A stretch of 64,000 bases of DNA from JAFTYO01 sp045613125 (lineage in GTDB: Bacteria; Pseudomonadota; Alphaproteobacteria; RF32; CAG-239). Numbering within the stretch: the stretch's first letter is position 1; each line of letters begins with the position of its first letter. The position numbers were made by a program, and so were the translations under genes. Under the pieces are notes generated by a model, which saw only the letters and a list, made by a program, of their open reading frames with translations, was not told the DNA's origin and ran no database searches. Below are positions 23,162-31,586 of this stretch, in pieces. The stretch is taken from contig JAZLAM010000020.1 in assembly GCA_045613125.1 (NCBI GenBank), positions 1-64,000 of the forward strand, read 5' to 3'.

Positions 23162-24859
23162 ATGTCAAAAGTACTTATTACATCAGCTTTGCCATATATT
23201 AACGGAGTTCCTCATTTAGGACACATGGTTGGTTGTTTGCTTCCTTCTGATGTGTATGCCAGATATATGCGCATGATGGGTAATGATGTTTTATATATTG
23301 TTGGCACAGACGAACACGGAACAACTTCTGAAGTTGGAGCTATTAAAGCCGGTTTAAGTGTACAAGAATATTGCGATTTATTTCATGCAAAACATTATAA
23401 TGCATATAAAAATTTTAACCTTTCGTTTGATTGTTTTGGTAGAACTTCTTCTGAACAGAACAAAGAAATTGTATACCATATTTTTGAACAGCTTGATAAA
23501 AATGGTTTTATAGAAGAAAGAACAATCAAACAAGTTTATTCTATTGATGATAAAATGTTTTTGGCCGATAGATATATTACCGGAACATGTCCGTATTGTG
23601 GATATGATAAAGCCAGAGGTGATCAGTGTGAGAACTGTACAAAAGTTTTGGAACCGACAGATTTAATTGAAGCAAAAAGCACAATTTCAGGAAGTTCTAA
23701 TTTGGAAGTTCGTGAGACAAAGCACCTTTTCCTCAGTTTACCTAAAATTGAACCTATTCTTAAGGAATGGCTAAAAACAAAAGAAGCTTTTTGGCCGGAA
23801 GTCGCTTATTCTATTGCCCAAAAGTGGCTTAAAGAAGGTTTGCAGGCTCGTTGCATTACACGTGATTTGAAGTGGGGATTTCCTGTAAATAAAGAAGGAT
23901 TTGAAGATAAGGTTTTCTATGTTTGGTTTGATGCTCCTATAGGTTATATCGGTATTACTAAACAATGGTCTGATGAAAAACCAGATGAACGTAATTGGAA
24001 AGATTGGTGGTATGACGCTAAAGATGTACGTCATATTGAATTTATGGCAAAAGATAATGTGCCGTATCATTCGATTACATTTCCAGCGACACTTTTAGGC
24101 ACAAAAGAACCTTGGACACAAGTTGATTATTTAAAAGGTGTTAGCTATTTAACTTTTGAAGGCGGTAAATTTTCAAAATCAGAGAATAGAGGTGTCTTTG
24201 CTGAAGATGCAATTAAAGAATTTGAGGCTGATTATTGGCGCTATTGGTTAATGAGCAATATTCCGGAAAGTTCCGACACAAGTTTTACATTTGATTTATT
24301 TGCCTCTGTGATAAATAAAGATTTAAATGGAGTGTTAGGTAATTTTGTATCAAGAGTTTTAAAAATGACATCCTCAAAAATTGGAAATGTAGTACCGGAT
24401 GGTGGGGAATTTGGAGAGCTTGAATATAAATTGATAGAGAATTTACAGACAAGAGTTAATGATTATTTCAAATATTTTAATGAATTAGAGTTTCGTAAAG
24501 CGTTTGCAGAACTGCGTGCAATTTGGGTTGAAGGAAATAATTATATATCGGAAGCAGAGCCTTGGACAGTTATAAAAGAAGATAAAAATAAAGCTTCTAT
24601 GGTTTTAAGAACCTGTATTAATCTTATTCGTATTTTTGCAATTTTAAGTGCACCCATTATGCCCAAAACTTCTGAAAATATGCTTGCAAAACTTAATTTA
24701 AGCGTTGATACATTGGGATTATTAAAAGATTTTGATATTAAAAAAGAAATTATCTCTATCAAGGCTGGTGCAGAATTTGTAGTCGGAGATATGTTATTTG
24801 AGCGTATTACTCCAGAACGTGTTGAAGAGCTAAAATCTAAATATGGGAGTTCAAAATAA
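23162..24859 (+). CDS. metG: Methionyl-tRNA synthetase
   Basis: 565 residues; charges tRNA-Met. HIGH-type motif HLGH (18-21), the zinc-binding knuckle CPYCGYDKARGDQCENC, the KMSKS-type loop KFSKS (336-340) and the anticodon-binding helical domain (WVEGNNYISEAEPW). It ends soon after the anticodon domain and has no C-terminal EMAP-type tRNA-binding extension. TTAGGAG precedes the ATG. Its stop overlaps the next start by one base. Confidence 0.97.
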   Translation: MSKVLITSALPYINGVPHLGHMVGCLLPSDVYARYMRMMGNDVLYIVGTDEHGTTSEVGAIKAGLSVQEYCDLFHAKHYNAYKNFNLSFDCFGRTSSEQNKEIVYHIFEQLDKNGFIEERTIKQVYSIDDKMFLADRYITGTCPYCGYDKARGDQCENCTKVLEPTDLIEAKSTISGSSNLEVRETKHLFLSLPKIEPILKEWLKTKEAFWPEVAYSIAQKWLKEGLQARCITRDLKWGFPVNKEGFEDKVFYVWFDAPIGYIGITKQWSDEKPDERNWKDWWYDAKDVRHIEFMAKDNVPYHSITFPATLLGTKEPWTQVDYLKGVSYLTFEGGKFSKSENRGVFAEDAIKEFEADYWRYWLMSNIPESSDTSFTFDLFASVINKDLNGVLGNFVSRVLKMTSSKIGNVVPDGGEFGELEYKLIENLQTRVNDYFKYFNELEFRKAFAELRAIWVEGNNYISEAEPWTVIKEDKNKASMVLRTCINLIRIFAILSAPIMPKTSENMLAKLNLSVDTLGLLKDFDIKKEIISIKAGAEFVVGDMLFERITPERVEELKSKYGSSK

Positions 24860-25827
24860 TGAAAATTGAGAGTTTAAAAGGTTTACGTTTACGAGGAATG
24901 GGGAAATTTATACATAATTTTTTTATGTTTTTGACATACCCGTTTAGACATGCTTTTAATTTTTTTGGTTTATTGTTGGTTGGTATTGTGATTTTTGCTG
25001 CAATTCCTATGTCACAAGGTATAAGCTACAAGCATGTATTGGATTGGTATTTATTTAGATATAATCAAATAGAAACAAAAGTGAACTTTAGAAAAATAGA
25101 AAAACCAGAAGCAGTGGAAAGACAAGTTAAAAAAGAGTTTAGAAAAGAATTTAAGTTTAAAGAAACAGCGGCTCCTGACAGGAAGCATATATCTGCGGAA
25201 TTGAAGAAAAAAATGGAAACAGATATGTCTGATGATATAGAGGCTAAAACGAGCAAAAGAAAAATATTAAAAATTAAAAATTTACCATTTAGACGTGCTA
25301 ATATTAATAACCGAGCAAATATAGATACGGCAAAAAAATCTTTAGATGGTATACAACAAGAAGAGGTTTTATCAAAAAATATTAATAGTGCAGATGAAAA
25401 ACAATCTGTATTATTAACACAATCGCTACAAGTAAAAACATCTCCTGTGATACCGCATAAGGAAGAAGTTGTTGTAGCCATGCCTGAAATAAAAAATGAA
25501 ATTTCTTATCGTAAAATAGAAGCATTACCGCTGATTTATAAAGATGTTACGGAATATATTGAAGGTTTAGCTTTAGTGTTTGGAGCCAACGATTTATCTG
25601 TGGGCGATAAGTATGTTATTTTATATGGAATATATACGGATAAACATAGATATGATGTAGAAAAAGCAACTATTTATTTACAAGAATTGGTTGATAAGAA
25701 AAAAGTAGAATGTGAAATTGTTGCTTACACATATGATAATTATCCTACAGCGATTTGCTTTTTAGATGGAAAAAGTATAAACCAACATTTAGTAGATGCC
25801 GGTTTTGCTGATAATGTTGCTTTATAG
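24859..25827 (+). CDS. Membrane-anchored SNase-like domain protein
   Basis: 322 residues. One membrane segment (about 35-54, FFGLLLVGIVIFAAIPM) follows a basic amphipathic N-terminus, then a long, highly charged Lys/Glu-rich linker (about 80-210). Residues about 235-322 match the second half of thermonuclease (SNase) domains: LYGIYTDKHRYDVEKATIYLQ, a VECEIVAY strand, and GKSINQHLVDAGFAD. The catalytic Arg/Glu pair of active nucleases is not evident, so activity is doubtful. The start overlaps the metG stop (TAATG), implying coupling. Confidence 0.65.
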   Translation: MKIESLKGLRLRGMGKFIHNFFMFLTYPFRHAFNFFGLLLVGIVIFAAIPMSQGISYKHVLDWYLFRYNQIETKVNFRKIEKPEAVERQVKKEFRKEFKFKETAAPDRKHISAELKKKMETDMSDDIEAKTSKRKILKIKNLPFRRANINNRANIDTAKKSLDGIQQEEVLSKNINSADEKQSVLLTQSLQVKTSPVIPHKEEVVVAMPEIKNEISYRKIEALPLIYKDVTEYIEGLALVFGANDLSVGDKYVILYGIYTDKHRYDVEKATIYLQELVDKKKVECEIVAYTYDNYPTAICFLDGKSINQHLVDAGFADNVAL

Positions 25828-25837
25828 GAAATAATAT

Positions 25838-27280
25838 ATGTGGCAACCAGTACTTATGATTAATGGATTTATACTTTCAATTTTGGGAGTAAGTATGATA
25901 TGTCCGGCTATTGTTGATATATATGATAATAATACTAACTGGTCTCCTTTTATTACATCTATGTTAGTAACTATGTTTATAGGTTTATCTTTGTTTTTAT
26001 CTAATAGAGTTAAGATTGCAAATATAAGTTTAAGACAAGGATATCTAGTAACAGCAACTTGCTGGATTTCTGTTTCGTTGTTTGCATCCATTCCTTTTGT
26101 TATAAGTGGCTCAATAGTTGATATTGCATCGGCAATTTTTGAAAGTGTTTCAGGTGTTACCGGTACAGGTGCAACTATTTTAACTGATATAGAAGCAGAA
26201 CCTCGTTCTATTTTGTTATGGCGCTCTATGTTAAATGGGTTAGGTGGTATCGGTATTGTGATTTTTGCTATTGCAATGCTTCCTTTTTTGGGAGTTGGCG
26301 GAATGCAAATTTTTGCTCGTGAAAATGCTAACGCTAATGATAAACTTATGCCTAAATTTATAGATATGGCAAAATGGATTATGCTGGTTTACATAGGATT
26401 AGTGGTTTTATGCATGTTACTACTTTATTTTTGTGGAATGGGAAAATTTGATGCATTAAATCATGCTATATCAGCTGTTGCTACAGCCGGATTTTCCACA
26501 AAGAATAATTCGATAGCATATTTTAACAATAAGATTATCGAGTTGGTTTTGGCCACGTTTATGTTATTGGGTGCTTTACCAATGACGTTTTATATTATGT
26601 TACTAAAAAAGAAAGAGTTAGATCCGTTTCATATAGGACAAATAAAGTATTTTTTAAAAACTATTATTACTTTATCTTTTTTTGTAGCTCTTTGGCTAAG
26701 TATTCAAAGTAATATGAACTTTTTTACAGCTTTACGTTATAGTACATTTAATATTATATCTGTTATAACGACAACAGGAATGGGGTCAACAGATTTCCTA
26801 GATTGGGGAATTTGGACTGCTGTATTTTTTACGCTTTTATCTATGCATGGTGGATGTATAGGATCTACAACAGGTTCGATTAAAGTAATGCGATGGCAGG
26901 TGTTGAAGTCATATTTTCATAAGATGCTAATCTCAGCAATTGAGCCCAATAGAGTGGTGCCTATTAAAGTAGGGGAAGTTTCTGTAAGTGAGAGTGTGAT
27001 AAGTTCTGTATTTTTATATGTGTTTTTATTTATTATTTCTATTGCTGGAACTGCCGTAATATTAAATTTTATAGGGTATGATTTTACAACATCGGTGTCT
27101 GCTGCCATTGCAAGTGTAACAAATACGGGGCCGGGAATAACTACATCAATAGGTGTTATGGGGAATTATGCATTTTTTAGTACAACAGCAAAATATATAT
27201 TATGCTTTGCTATGATTTTGGGAAGATTAGAAATTATTACGATTTTGGTAGCATTCACCAAAGCTTTTTGGAAAAAATAA
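25838..27280 (+). CDS. trkH: TrkH-family potassium uptake protein
   Basis: 480-residue integral membrane protein with four pore-like MPM repeats. Selectivity-filter segments are recognisable: SGVTGTGATIL, AVATAGFST, ITTTGMGSTD and VTNTGPGI, each around the filter glycine. TrkH forms the K+ translocating subunit gated by TrkA, which is not in this window. The gene follows the SNase-like gene by 10 bases with AGGAA before the ATG. Confidence 0.93.
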   Translation: MWQPVLMINGFILSILGVSMICPAIVDIYDNNTNWSPFITSMLVTMFIGLSLFLSNRVKIANISLRQGYLVTATCWISVSLFASIPFVISGSIVDIASAIFESVSGVTGTGATILTDIEAEPRSILLWRSMLNGLGGIGIVIFAIAMLPFLGVGGMQIFARENANANDKLMPKFIDMAKWIMLVYIGLVVLCMLLLYFCGMGKFDALNHAISAVATAGFSTKNNSIAYFNNKIIELVLATFMLLGALPMTFYIMLLKKKELDPFHIGQIKYFLKTIITLSFFVALWLSIQSNMNFFTALRYSTFNIISVITTTGMGSTDFLDWGIWTAVFFTLLSMHGGCIGSTTGSIKVMRWQVLKSYFHKMLISAIEPNRVVPIKVGEVSVSESVISSVFLYVFLFIISIAGTAVILNFIGYDFTTSVSAAIASVTNTGPGITTSIGVMGNYAFFSTTAKYILCFAMILGRLEIITILVAFTKAFWKK

Positions 27281-27308
27281 AAGACCCATATTAAGCAGTG
27301 GGACTTTT
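27279..27308. terminator. Shared terminator between trkH and thioredoxin-fold gene
   Basis: Imperfect stem AAAAGACCCA (27279-27288) with TGGGACTTTT (27299-27308), one mismatch, flanked by A- and T-rich tracts, between convergent genes. Confidence 0.55.
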
Positions 27309-27335
27309 ATTAAAATTGCATTTCTAAAAAAAATA

Positions 27336-27695
27336 TTATTTTTTGTTTTTTATAAACGGTCGAATATATGCATCAAACTTTATTCTATAGGTATCGGACC
27401 ATCCCATTATATATTTATCTCCCAAACAAAACAATGGAACTCCGATATTGTTACCAAGATTAAACTTTTTGGCACATTTGAATAGCATTTCAGTTCCATC
27501 TTTTGATGCTATATCAATTTGAGTAATATTTAATTTAGGGTATTTTTTAGCAATATATTCTCTTGCTTCATGACAATGTGGGCAAGTTTGAGAATAAAAT
27601 AAATATGCCTTATTTTTGTTAATTTCGGCATTACTGTCATTACATCCTGTAATTAAAAATAATGAGGCAACAAGCGTGATAAAAATGTTTTTCAT
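27336..27695 (-). CDS. Thioredoxin/glutaredoxin-fold lipoprotein
   Basis: 119 residues. Lipobox LITGC (Cys18), then a small thioredoxin-like domain with the redox motif C38-P-H-C41 and the cis-proline loop GVPLFCLGD. This suggests a periplasmic, membrane-anchored thiol oxidoreductase of about 100 residues, nearer glutaredoxin in size. AAGGA lies before the ATG. It follows the gene at 27708-28313 by 12 bases, probably in one transcript. Confidence 0.75.
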   Translation of the reverse strand: MKNIFITLVASLFLITGCNDSNAEINKNKAYLFYSQTCPHCHEAREYIAKKYPKLNITQIDIASKDGTEMLFKCAKKFNLGNNIGVPLFCLGDKYIMGWSDTYRIKFDAYIRPFIKNKK

Positions 27696-27707
27696 TTCTC
27701 GTCCTTT

Positions 27708-28313
27708 TTATTCAATACAGCAATCAACAGCTTTTCTTACAAAAGCTTTCATTTTAGAAAGGGCAGAAGTTTTAGTTTCAGGTTCTTCTGTCTTAATTTC
27801 TTTTTCCTTAAGTATATTTTCGGTTAACGTATTTTCGTTGATTTTTGCTGTAATTTTTTTTATATCTTCCATGCTTGTTTCAACCCATTTCAGGTCTTCA
27901 ACTTTGAGCATATCCATATTTAAGCCCCAAAACAAACAATACATATCGTACGCTTTGTTGAACAAATCATATGCTTGTTCCTTATTACCTAAACTTTGTT
28001 GTTTTGTGCCAACTTCAAGTAAACGCATGGAAGTGGCAAGTAAGTGTTTGGAAATACACCAAACTTCTCCTTCATATGAAGGAATGATTTTTTGCATTAA
28101 GTTTTTGCGAGTCTCACGAACTTCTTCTATCAAATCATAAAATGCGGTTTTACCGGTTTTAGCTCCTGAAAAAACCAAGTGTTCTTCAATAGAAATTAAG
28201 TTCATGATAGCAATAGTTAAATCTTGATCTGATGATAAATCTTTAGGATTGACTTTTTTTGTGCTGTCAATACGTTCAACAAACTCTTTTACGGTCTTTG
28301 CTTTGTCTTTCAT
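27708..28313 (-). CDS. Conserved-looking helical hypothetical protein
   Basis: About 201 residues, cytoplasmic, mostly helical: no signal peptide or membrane segment. Residues 30-140 look well structured (DLTIAIMNLISIEEHL...TRKNLMQKIIPSYEGEVWCISKHLL). The C-terminus is Lys/Glu-rich with a final CC. I place the start at 28313, just after AGGAGG; the open frame extends six codons further upstream. I do not recognise the family. Confidence 0.6.
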   Translation of the reverse strand: MKDKAKTVKEFVERIDSTKKVNPKDLSSDQDLTIAIMNLISIEEHLVFSGAKTGKTAFYDLIEEVRETRKNLMQKIIPSYEGEVWCISKHLLATSMRLLEVGTKQQSLGNKEQAYDLFNKAYDMYCLFWGLNMDMLKVEDLKWVETSMEDIKKITAKINENTLTENILKEKEIKTEEPETKTSALSKMKAFVRKAVDCCIE

Positions 28314-28394
28314 AATACCTCCTAAAAGCATAATACAAATTATACATAAAATAAGGCATATAAGATAAAATTGTCAAGTATAAAAGCAAAAAAA

Positions 28395-28427
28395 AGCTCC
28401 TTTGAGGATTAATACAAAGGAGCTGTT
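28395..28427 (-). terminator. Terminator of the BOF gene
   Basis: Stem AGCTCCTTTG (28395-28404) with CAAAGGAGCT (28415-28424), flanked by A-runs on the left and T-runs on the right, so it can work in both directions. Confidence 0.85.
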
Positions 28428-28431
28428 TTTT

Positions 28432-28794
28432 TTATTTTACCAAACGGATTTCTTCAACTTCAATAATTGTAGGATTCATCATATTTTTATCAATTTCACC
28501 TTCAATAATAACGATATCATTTGGTGTCACGGTAACGTCAGCCCAATTGTCATCATCAATTTCAAGAATGATAGTACCGGTATTGTCCTTAAAATTATAA
28601 GTTTCTTCGCCAGTTTTTTCCAAAATATTACCTTGCATTACAACGTAATCGCCATCTTTAAGTTCTGCAATTTCAGAAACACTGATGATTTCTTGCTGAT
28701 TATTATTTTGAAATCCTCCTTTATTTTCTTTGGCCAAAGTATTTACGGTTGTTGCAAAGATTGTTGCTATTGTAAGCATTAAAAGTTTTTTCAT
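28432..28794 (-). CDS. Periplasmic BOF (OB-fold) protein, YgiW/YdeI type
   Basis: 120 residues with a signal peptide (cleavage near NTLA). The mature region GGFQ...SVSEIAELKDGDYVVMQGNI..TGEETYNFKDNTGTIILEIDDDNW...PNDIVIIEGEIDK is the bacterial OB-fold (BOF) family pattern. E. coli members YgiW and YdeI are periplasmic and linked to stress tolerance. AGGAG precedes the ATG. Binding partner unknown. Confidence 0.88.
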   Translation of the reverse strand: MKKLLMLTIATIFATTVNTLAKENKGGFQNNNQQEIISVSEIAELKDGDYVVMQGNILEKTGEETYNFKDNTGTIILEIDDDNWADVTVTPNDIVIIEGEIDKNMMNPTIIEVEEIRLVK

Positions 28795-28924
28795 TTTACA
28801 TCTCCTATTTAATTATTGACGCAGATTATATATGCTCTTAAATTTTGTTTTTAAATAAAGATAATTATTTACTTTTAAAATTTTAAGTGTATTTTCTTGA
28901 TGTTTAAAGTAAGGAATTTATGCT

Positions 28925-30307
28925 ATGAAGAATATGTCAACCGGTTCACCGGCAAAATTAATATTACTGTTTAGTTTACCTTTGTTAATAGGTAATATTT
29001 TTCAACAATTGTATAATATATCCGATATTTTAATTGTTGGCCGTTTGATAGGGGTCAACGCTTTGGCTGCGGTTGGATCAACGGCTCCGCTTTATTTTGT
29101 TTTCTTGCTTATTTCTTTTGGATTTACGGCAGGTTTAACGGTTATTACTGCACAAAATTTTGGTGCAAAAAATTATGATTTGATGCGAAAATCTATAACA
29201 CACTGTGTTATGGCAAGTACTGCTTTAAGCGTTTTAATAATGTTTTTATTGTTAGTTTTTTTAAGACCTTTTTTAATTTTAATGAATATTCCGGAAATTA
29301 TTTTTGAAGATTCTTATAATTTTATGGCCATTTTGACAGGCGGAATGGTAATGATAGTCTTCTTTAATTTATTGTCCGGTTTTATTAGAGCTGTCGGAGA
29401 TAGTAAAACACCATTATATTTTTTGATTTTTTCTACGGTTTTAAATGTATTGTTTAATTTCACATTTATTTATTATTGCAAATTAGGTGTTATAGGCTCA
29501 GCTTTAGGCACTGTTTGTGCAATTTGTATAGCTGTATTTTTGTGCTTGGCTTATATGTATAAAAAATTTCCGATTATGCGTCTTAAAAAATCTGATTGGA
29601 AATATGATAAACAATTTATGAGGGATCATTTGGCAGTTGCTGTGCCTATGGCTCTACAATTTTCAGTATTATCATTTAGTTTAATGATTATTCAAAGTGT
29701 TTGTAATTCATTCGGTCCTGATGTGATTGCAGCTTTTACGGCAGCTTTAAGAATTGAACAGCTTGCTACCCAACCTTTATTGGCGTTAGGTATCGCTATG
29801 GCAACATATGTGGCACAAAATTGGGGAGCCAGAAAATTAGCGCGCATCAGGAAAGGAGTACGTTTTGCAGCATTAGTATCTTTAATAATAGGTATTTGCG
29901 CATCTTTGTCAGTTAGATTTATTGGTAGTGATATGATTGCTATTTTTATCAAAGATGAAAATCCGTTAATTATTGAAATCGGAAAGGAATATTTGCGTTT
30001 AAGTACTTATTTTTATTTCTTTTTAGGAATGATTTTTGTTTTCAGAAATGCCTTGCAAGGTATGGGAAAAACATTGATCCCATTATTGGGAAGTTGCGTG
30101 GAACTGGTTTTACGATCTTTTGCTGCAATATATTTGGCTAATATTATCGGATACAAAGGAGTGTTCTATGCTGCTCCCATCGCATGGGTAGGCGCAGCAA
30201 TTGTTGTTATTGTAGGATATTTTTGGGTAATATATAATCTTAAATTTTCTAAAACTAAAAATTATAGTATCTTACAACGGTATAATAAAATAGTAACAAA
30301 CAAATAA
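28925..30307 (+). CDS. MATE-family efflux transporter
   Basis: 460-residue membrane protein with about twelve helices in two homologous halves. The N-terminus GSPAKLILLFSLPLLIGNIFQQLYNISDILIVGRLIG is typical of NorM/DinF-type MATE exporters (Na+ or H+ coupled), and the second half repeats it (AVPMALQFSVLSF...). AAGGAA precedes the ATG. Substrates may be drugs or cell-wall lipid precursors; not resolvable here. Confidence 0.92.
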   Translation: MKNMSTGSPAKLILLFSLPLLIGNIFQQLYNISDILIVGRLIGVNALAAVGSTAPLYFVFLLISFGFTAGLTVITAQNFGAKNYDLMRKSITHCVMASTALSVLIMFLLLVFLRPFLILMNIPEIIFEDSYNFMAILTGGMVMIVFFNLLSGFIRAVGDSKTPLYFLIFSTVLNVLFNFTFIYYCKLGVIGSALGTVCAICIAVFLCLAYMYKKFPIMRLKKSDWKYDKQFMRDHLAVAVPMALQFSVLSFSLMIIQSVCNSFGPDVIAAFTAALRIEQLATQPLLALGIAMATYVAQNWGARKLARIRKGVRFAALVSLIIGICASLSVRFIGSDMIAIFIKDENPLIIEIGKEYLRLSTYFYFFLGMIFVFRNALQGMGKTLIPLLGSCVELVLRSFAAIYLANIIGYKGVFYAAPIAWVGAAIVVIVGYFWVIYNLKFSKTKNYSILQRYNKIVTNK

Positions 30308-30398
30308 AGCATATGGATATATATATTAAACTACTTGCGTAACAAATATAATAATGTTATAAATGGGGCATTGACTTCTATTTTGGAGAATAACTATT

Positions 30399-30845
30399 AT
30401 GAATGAAAATAAAATTTATTATATAGTATCAGGAGGTTTTGACCCTATACATGAGGGGCATATCCAAATGATAAGCGCTGCCGCAGAAGCATCTGACGGT
30501 GTGATTGTTTTGCTTAATTCGGATGCGTGGTTATGTCGTAAAAAAGGTAAAAATTTTCATTCTATAAAAACAAGAAAGGTTATATTGGAACACATAAAAG
30601 GTGTTATTGATGTTATAGAGTTTGATGATACAGATGGAAGTGCTTCTGATGGAATTTATAAAGCTCGTAGTAAGTATCTGAATGATAAACTCGTATTTGC
30701 AAACGGCGGAGATCGAAGAAAAGATAATATTCCTGAAATACAAATATGTCAAAAATATGATATAGATTTGGTTTTTGGTGTTGGCGGAGATTATAAAGCT
30801 AATTCTTCTTCGTGGATTTTACAAAAATGGGAAAAAAAGGATTAA
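30399..30845 (+). CDS. Cytidylyltransferase-like nucleotidyltransferase
   Basis: 148 residues. The N-terminal GGFDPIHEGHIQMI carries the HxGH motif of the TagD/RfaE-C nucleotidyltransferase superfamily, which joins a phosphorylated small alcohol or sugar to CMP or AMP. LLNSDAWLCRKKG and SIKTRKVILE, the latter in place of the usual R..IL, follow in the expected places. It is the first gene of a three-gene unit with two glycosyltransferases (4-bp and 4-bp gaps), so it probably supplies an activated donor or modifies a surface glycan. Substrate unknown. Confidence 0.82.
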   Translation: MNENKIYYIVSGGFDPIHEGHIQMISAAAEASDGVIVLLNSDAWLCRKKGKNFHSIKTRKVILEHIKGVIDVIEFDDTDGSASDGIYKARSKYLNDKLVFANGGDRRKDNIPEIQICQKYDIDLVFGVGGDYKANSSSWILQKWEKKD

Positions 30846-30848
30846 GAT

Positions 30849-31583
30849 ATGAAAAAACTTATTGTTATACCCACATATAATGAAAAAAAGAATATTAATG
30901 AATTGTTATCAAGGATCTTTTATGTTCAGAAAGATGTTGATGTGTTAATTGTTGATGATAATTCTCCCGATGGTACAGGTAAATTAGTGGATAAATTTAT
31001 ACAGGATAAAGTGTTTGGAGATTCTTTATTTGTGTTACACAGATCTTGTAAATTAGGGTTAGGAACTGCGTATATAGAAGGTTTTACATGGGGAATGGAA
31101 AAAGGCTACGATGTATTTTTAAGTATGGATGCCGATATGTCTCATAATCCTAAATATTTACCTCAAATTTTTTCAGCTATGCAAGAAAATGATTTGGTTA
31201 TCGGTTCAAGATACGTTAAAGGTGGTGGTGTTAGAGATTGGCCTTTGCTAAGACGTTTAATTTCGCTTGGTGGTAATATATACTCTCAAATGGTTTTAAT
31301 GTCTAATGTTAGAGATCTTACAGGTGGATTTAACTGTTACCATAGACGTTTTCTTGAGAAAATTAATTTAAAAAGCATTGTGTCTAAGGGATATTGTTTT
31401 CAAATTGAGATGAAGTTTAGACATGTTTTATTAGGTTGTAAAATCAAAGAGATTCCCATTATTTTTGCAGATAGAAAGATGGGTGTATCAAAAATGAGTG
31501 GTAGCATTTTTAAGGAAGCTGTTTTCGGGGTAATTAATTTATCACTGAAACGTAACGAAATTAGAACTAAAATGAAAGTTTAG
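30849..31583 (+). CDS. Polyprenol-phosphate mannosyltransferase-like GT2 enzyme
   Basis: 244 residues. IPTYNEKKNI, DDNSPDGTG, the metal-binding DADMSHNP and FADRKMGVSKM are the signature of the dolichyl/polyprenol-phosphate mannose or glucose synthase group of family 2. These enzymes move a hexose from GDP- or UDP-sugar to a lipid phosphate. No C-terminal membrane domain is present. It sits directly before a GT39-like membrane enzyme, which would use such a lipid-linked sugar. Confidence 0.88.
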   Translation: MKKLIVIPTYNEKKNINELLSRIFYVQKDVDVLIVDDNSPDGTGKLVDKFIQDKVFGDSLFVLHRSCKLGLGTAYIEGFTWGMEKGYDVFLSMDADMSHNPKYLPQIFSAMQENDLVIGSRYVKGGGVRDWPLLRRLISLGGNIYSQMVLMSNVRDLTGGFNCYHRRFLEKINLKSIVSKGYCFQIEMKFRHVLLGCKIKEIPIIFADRKMGVSKMSGSIFKEAVFGVINLSLKRNEIRTKMKV

Positions 31584-31586
31584 AAA

